Origin: Gammaproteobacteria bacterium
Lineage (GTDB): Bacteria; Pseudomonadota; Gammaproteobacteria; Pseudomonadales; UBA3067
Assembly (NCBI GenBank): GCA_002402085.1
Contig: NVVB01000042.1
Coordinates: 1 to 15,521 of the forward strand
DNA: 15,521 nt
Reading direction: 5' to 3'
The position numbers were made by a program, and so were the translations under genes. This document shows positions 14,601-15,521 of this stretch, piece by piece. Every line of letters starts with the position of its first letter. The stretch's first letter is position 1. The notes below the pieces were generated by a model, which was given only the letters and a program-made list of their open reading frames with translations, ran no database searches and had not been told where the DNA came from.

Positions 14601-15521
14601 AGCAAGTGCTGCAATGGATTCCGACCATTAATGATCAGGTTTTACGGTGTAACAACGAATTAAAAATACTGGCGGCAATGTTGCCTGCTGTTTTAACTGT
14701 TTCGGGCTATGGCGGTGAGAAAGTCATGGTGATGAGCCGTAGGATTAAGGAGTTGGTTGAACAATTAAATCAATCCGATGGGAAATCAGGCGATGAATTT
14801 AGGAAGAATCTGTCAGATAAAAGCGATTGGATTTTGTTTTTAAGTTTACATTATACCTCTAAGCGTGACGCAGCTAGAGTGTTGGGCGAAGAAATATTAG
14901 CTCGTGCAAAGTTGGAAAATGATCGACAAAAAACAATGCTGGTATTAGCTCACTTGGCGCAGGCGTTTCAGCTTGATGATGAGTGGTCTGTAGCCGCGAG
15001 TCAGTTGGAAGAGGCGTTGGGAATGTACGACGAGGCAATAGATCGACAGCTTGCGAATGAGTTTGGAGTCGATGTGAAAGCGCAAGGCCTAGCGATGTTG
15101 TCGTTTAGCTATTTGTACGGTGGAGATCCGAATAAAGCCCTGAAAACAATCGGGCAGGCGATTAGGTTTTCAGAGGAAATTGGGCATGATTCATCGATAG
15201 CATTTGCTTATCTTTATATGGGGTTATATGGGTTTTATATCGGCGATATTTCGTTAGTAAAAAGAGAAATGGCGAATTATAAACGCAAGCATAATAAAAG
15301 CCGAGAAGAAGTTTGGCATACTATTTTTATCGATACACTTGAAGCGTGCGCAAATAAAGAGGTCGTAACAGCTAGGGAATGCGTGGATGAGATGATTGCT
15401 TCCGGACAAGATTTTGTTATCGGTTGGTATACGCCATTTTTGGCGAAGGTATATATAGAAGTTGGGGAGCCTGATTCGGCGATCCAGTTAATGGAGCTGG
15501 TTAAAAATATTGTGTTTGAAA
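11687..15521 (+). CDS. Ser/Thr kinase - cyclase-like domain - STAND ATPase - TPR protein (3' end outside window)
   Basis: Open for 1278 codons to the window edge. Hanks-type kinase at about 17-285 with all key residues: GQGGFG 24-29, K46 in VAIK, HRDIKPSN 143-150 with D145, DFG 166-168, APE 198-200, DLY 212-214. A class III nucleotide cyclase-like domain follows at about 337-520. It keeps a first metal-type aspartate (D348) and GINTG (444-448), but the second metal aspartate aligns with S394, and the NxAAR arginine position is E472, so it is probably inactive. A STAND/AAA ATPase follows: VGRERE at 536-541, Walker A GEAGIGKS at 562-569, Walker B LFIFED at 690-695, then HALVRDAAYE. TPR-like helices fill the end. 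ATG 11687 is chosen because AGGAA (11676-11680) is 6 bases upstream; ATG 11681 and 11693 fit less well. It resembles the kinase/cyclase fusions annotated near TOMM clusters (recalled, not checked). Confidence 0.88.
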   Translation, partial: MEMQVSDVPTSLSVEGYEIQEKIGQGGFGRIYKAVHSATGQYVAIKYLTLNVDFDDAKRKRYVDRFERETVLVSRLQHPNIVRLLDKGECGDNQFYAVFEYVDGVTLKDMLSQAGPFSAPEAADVMSQVLDALVHAHEQGVIHRDIKPSNIMLTKVGAKTHVKILDFGIGSLTKEARQLEYQTLTLTQETLGTPSYSAPEQLRGEPPTPKTDLYVWGLVFLECLTGQPAISGSSLASIFHKQLSPSNVPLPASVAGHPVADLLRRVLNKKASDRVSSASEIYQGMRLINFSTLVGDLQTGYGAGSDLSSSAQCNPKDLTVTLAIDNQAHLYTGLTEKKKISVLAVLIDIHSNAQANIDGGIDDEVGDALLRDQKSQCIDIAIRYGAFHVGTLASSLLFYFGYPVVSDSDSRLCARTALEISSNMRRKNALLKNSQGYEFDYRMGINTGLVITYADAIPDGRIVSLAMNIAYEAAPQQVLCSNASKAELDGYISFKPENNRRINSTLESARFFQLTGERTVEAFGFLRGTRANYDFVGRERELVKLTSLLTGAQRGTAVHVYGEAGIGKSRLVNEFRNRANNFQHIIAQCLPEYSFNALYPILEALKYQYSLNAMEPERAVSVLSEVLFADSCIDSVLALPLLCSWLCLPFSEEAKVMKLTADVQKELIFGALISLFLKGNQERGLQVKCLFIFEDMHWADPTSIEFINYFLNHSSYEKSRTVCVTTSREVVPDELENAVLTPIEVVKFSLDKINDFLVSLFDGRPISKRVLDVVASRADGIPLFVEELAIMLRRKNLVEYLNGVFDFVTSEKVLEVPYTLLGSLQQKLDTLGSSKETAQLAATIGREFDYGLLVASSVRSEEQVQIDLNELVANELIYLQRQVAGDRYIFKHALVRDAAYEGMANRMLINCHKNIADSLVDDFPERAGGIPAIIARHYFYAGLVDKASVHGVAAVEQQVEKSANDEAAAFGEQVLQWIPTINDQVLRCNNELKILAAMLPAVLTVSGYGGEKVMVMSRRIKELVEQLNQSDGKSGDEFRKNLSDKSDWILFLSLHYTSKRDAARVLGEEILARAKLENDRQKTMLVLAHLAQAFQLDDEWSVAASQLEEALGMYDEAIDRQLANEFGVDVKAQGLAMLSFSYLYGGDPNKALKTIGQAIRFSEEIGHDSSIAFAYLYMGLYGFYIGDISLVKREMANYKRKHNKSREEVWHTIFIDTLEACANKEVVTARECVDEMIASGQDFVIGWYTPFLAKVYIEVGEPDSAIQLMELVKNIVFE

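Overview
The window looks like chromosome of a mid-GC, probably marine gammaproteobacterium. The basis is the content: a PA2779/PA2778-type protein pair, a TrhO tRNA hydroxylase, a Dpp/Opp peptide importer and good Shine-Dalgarno sites. No 16S, tRNA or phage marker is present, so genus-level placement is inference.

Left part (1-8153), metabolic and housekeeping genes. The tail of one oligopeptide/dipeptide ABC ATPase (1-144) is followed by its partner ATPase (222-1169). After a repeat-littered 430-base gap comes a two-gene unit: a small exported PA2779-family protein (1597-1995) and, 4 bases later, a PA2778-family C39-like cysteine peptidase lipoprotein with TPRs (2000-3112). Converging on it from the minus strand is a two-gene operon, an acyl-CoA synthetase (5865-4174) followed by a short-chain dehydrogenase (4144-3128), with a plausible minus-strand promoter at 5931-5958. 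Beyond a 770-base non-coding stretch are two plus-strand tRNA-modification genes: trhO (6636-7622) and a short DTW-domain tRNA aminocarboxypropyltransferase-like gene (7698-8153).

Right part (8154-15521), a signalling locus. Two paralogous genes (8839-9717 and 10617-11558) encode proteins with an N-terminal FHA-type region, a middle beta-rich region and a C-terminal winged-helix-like DNA-binding domain. The second has an intact phosphothreonine-binding FHA domain. In the first the FHA core has decayed. Both start at TTG behind a GGAGG site, and both have long AT-rich upstream regions (about 685 and 900 bases) sharing a conserved element (TGTAATA-N4-GTAATGGACAT, then an ACTA..TAGT dyad, then GCGATTTAAA). 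Downstream is a very large protein, open from 11687 to the window edge (1278 codons, no stop). It is a Hanks-type Ser/Thr kinase, then a class III cyclase-like domain missing key catalytic residues, then a STAND/AAA ATPase, then TPR-like helices. This resembles the kinase/cyclase fusions annotated near TOMM (thiazole/oxazole-modified microcin) clusters, but no TOMM gene lies in the window.

Working model (inference): the kinase-ATPase senses a signal and phosphorylates a target. The FHA/winged-helix protein reads the phosphothreonine and changes transcription, perhaps of its own and its paralogue's promoter. The FHA-dead paralogue acts as a phosphorylation-blind competitor or constitutive form. 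This locus is the most interesting part of the window.
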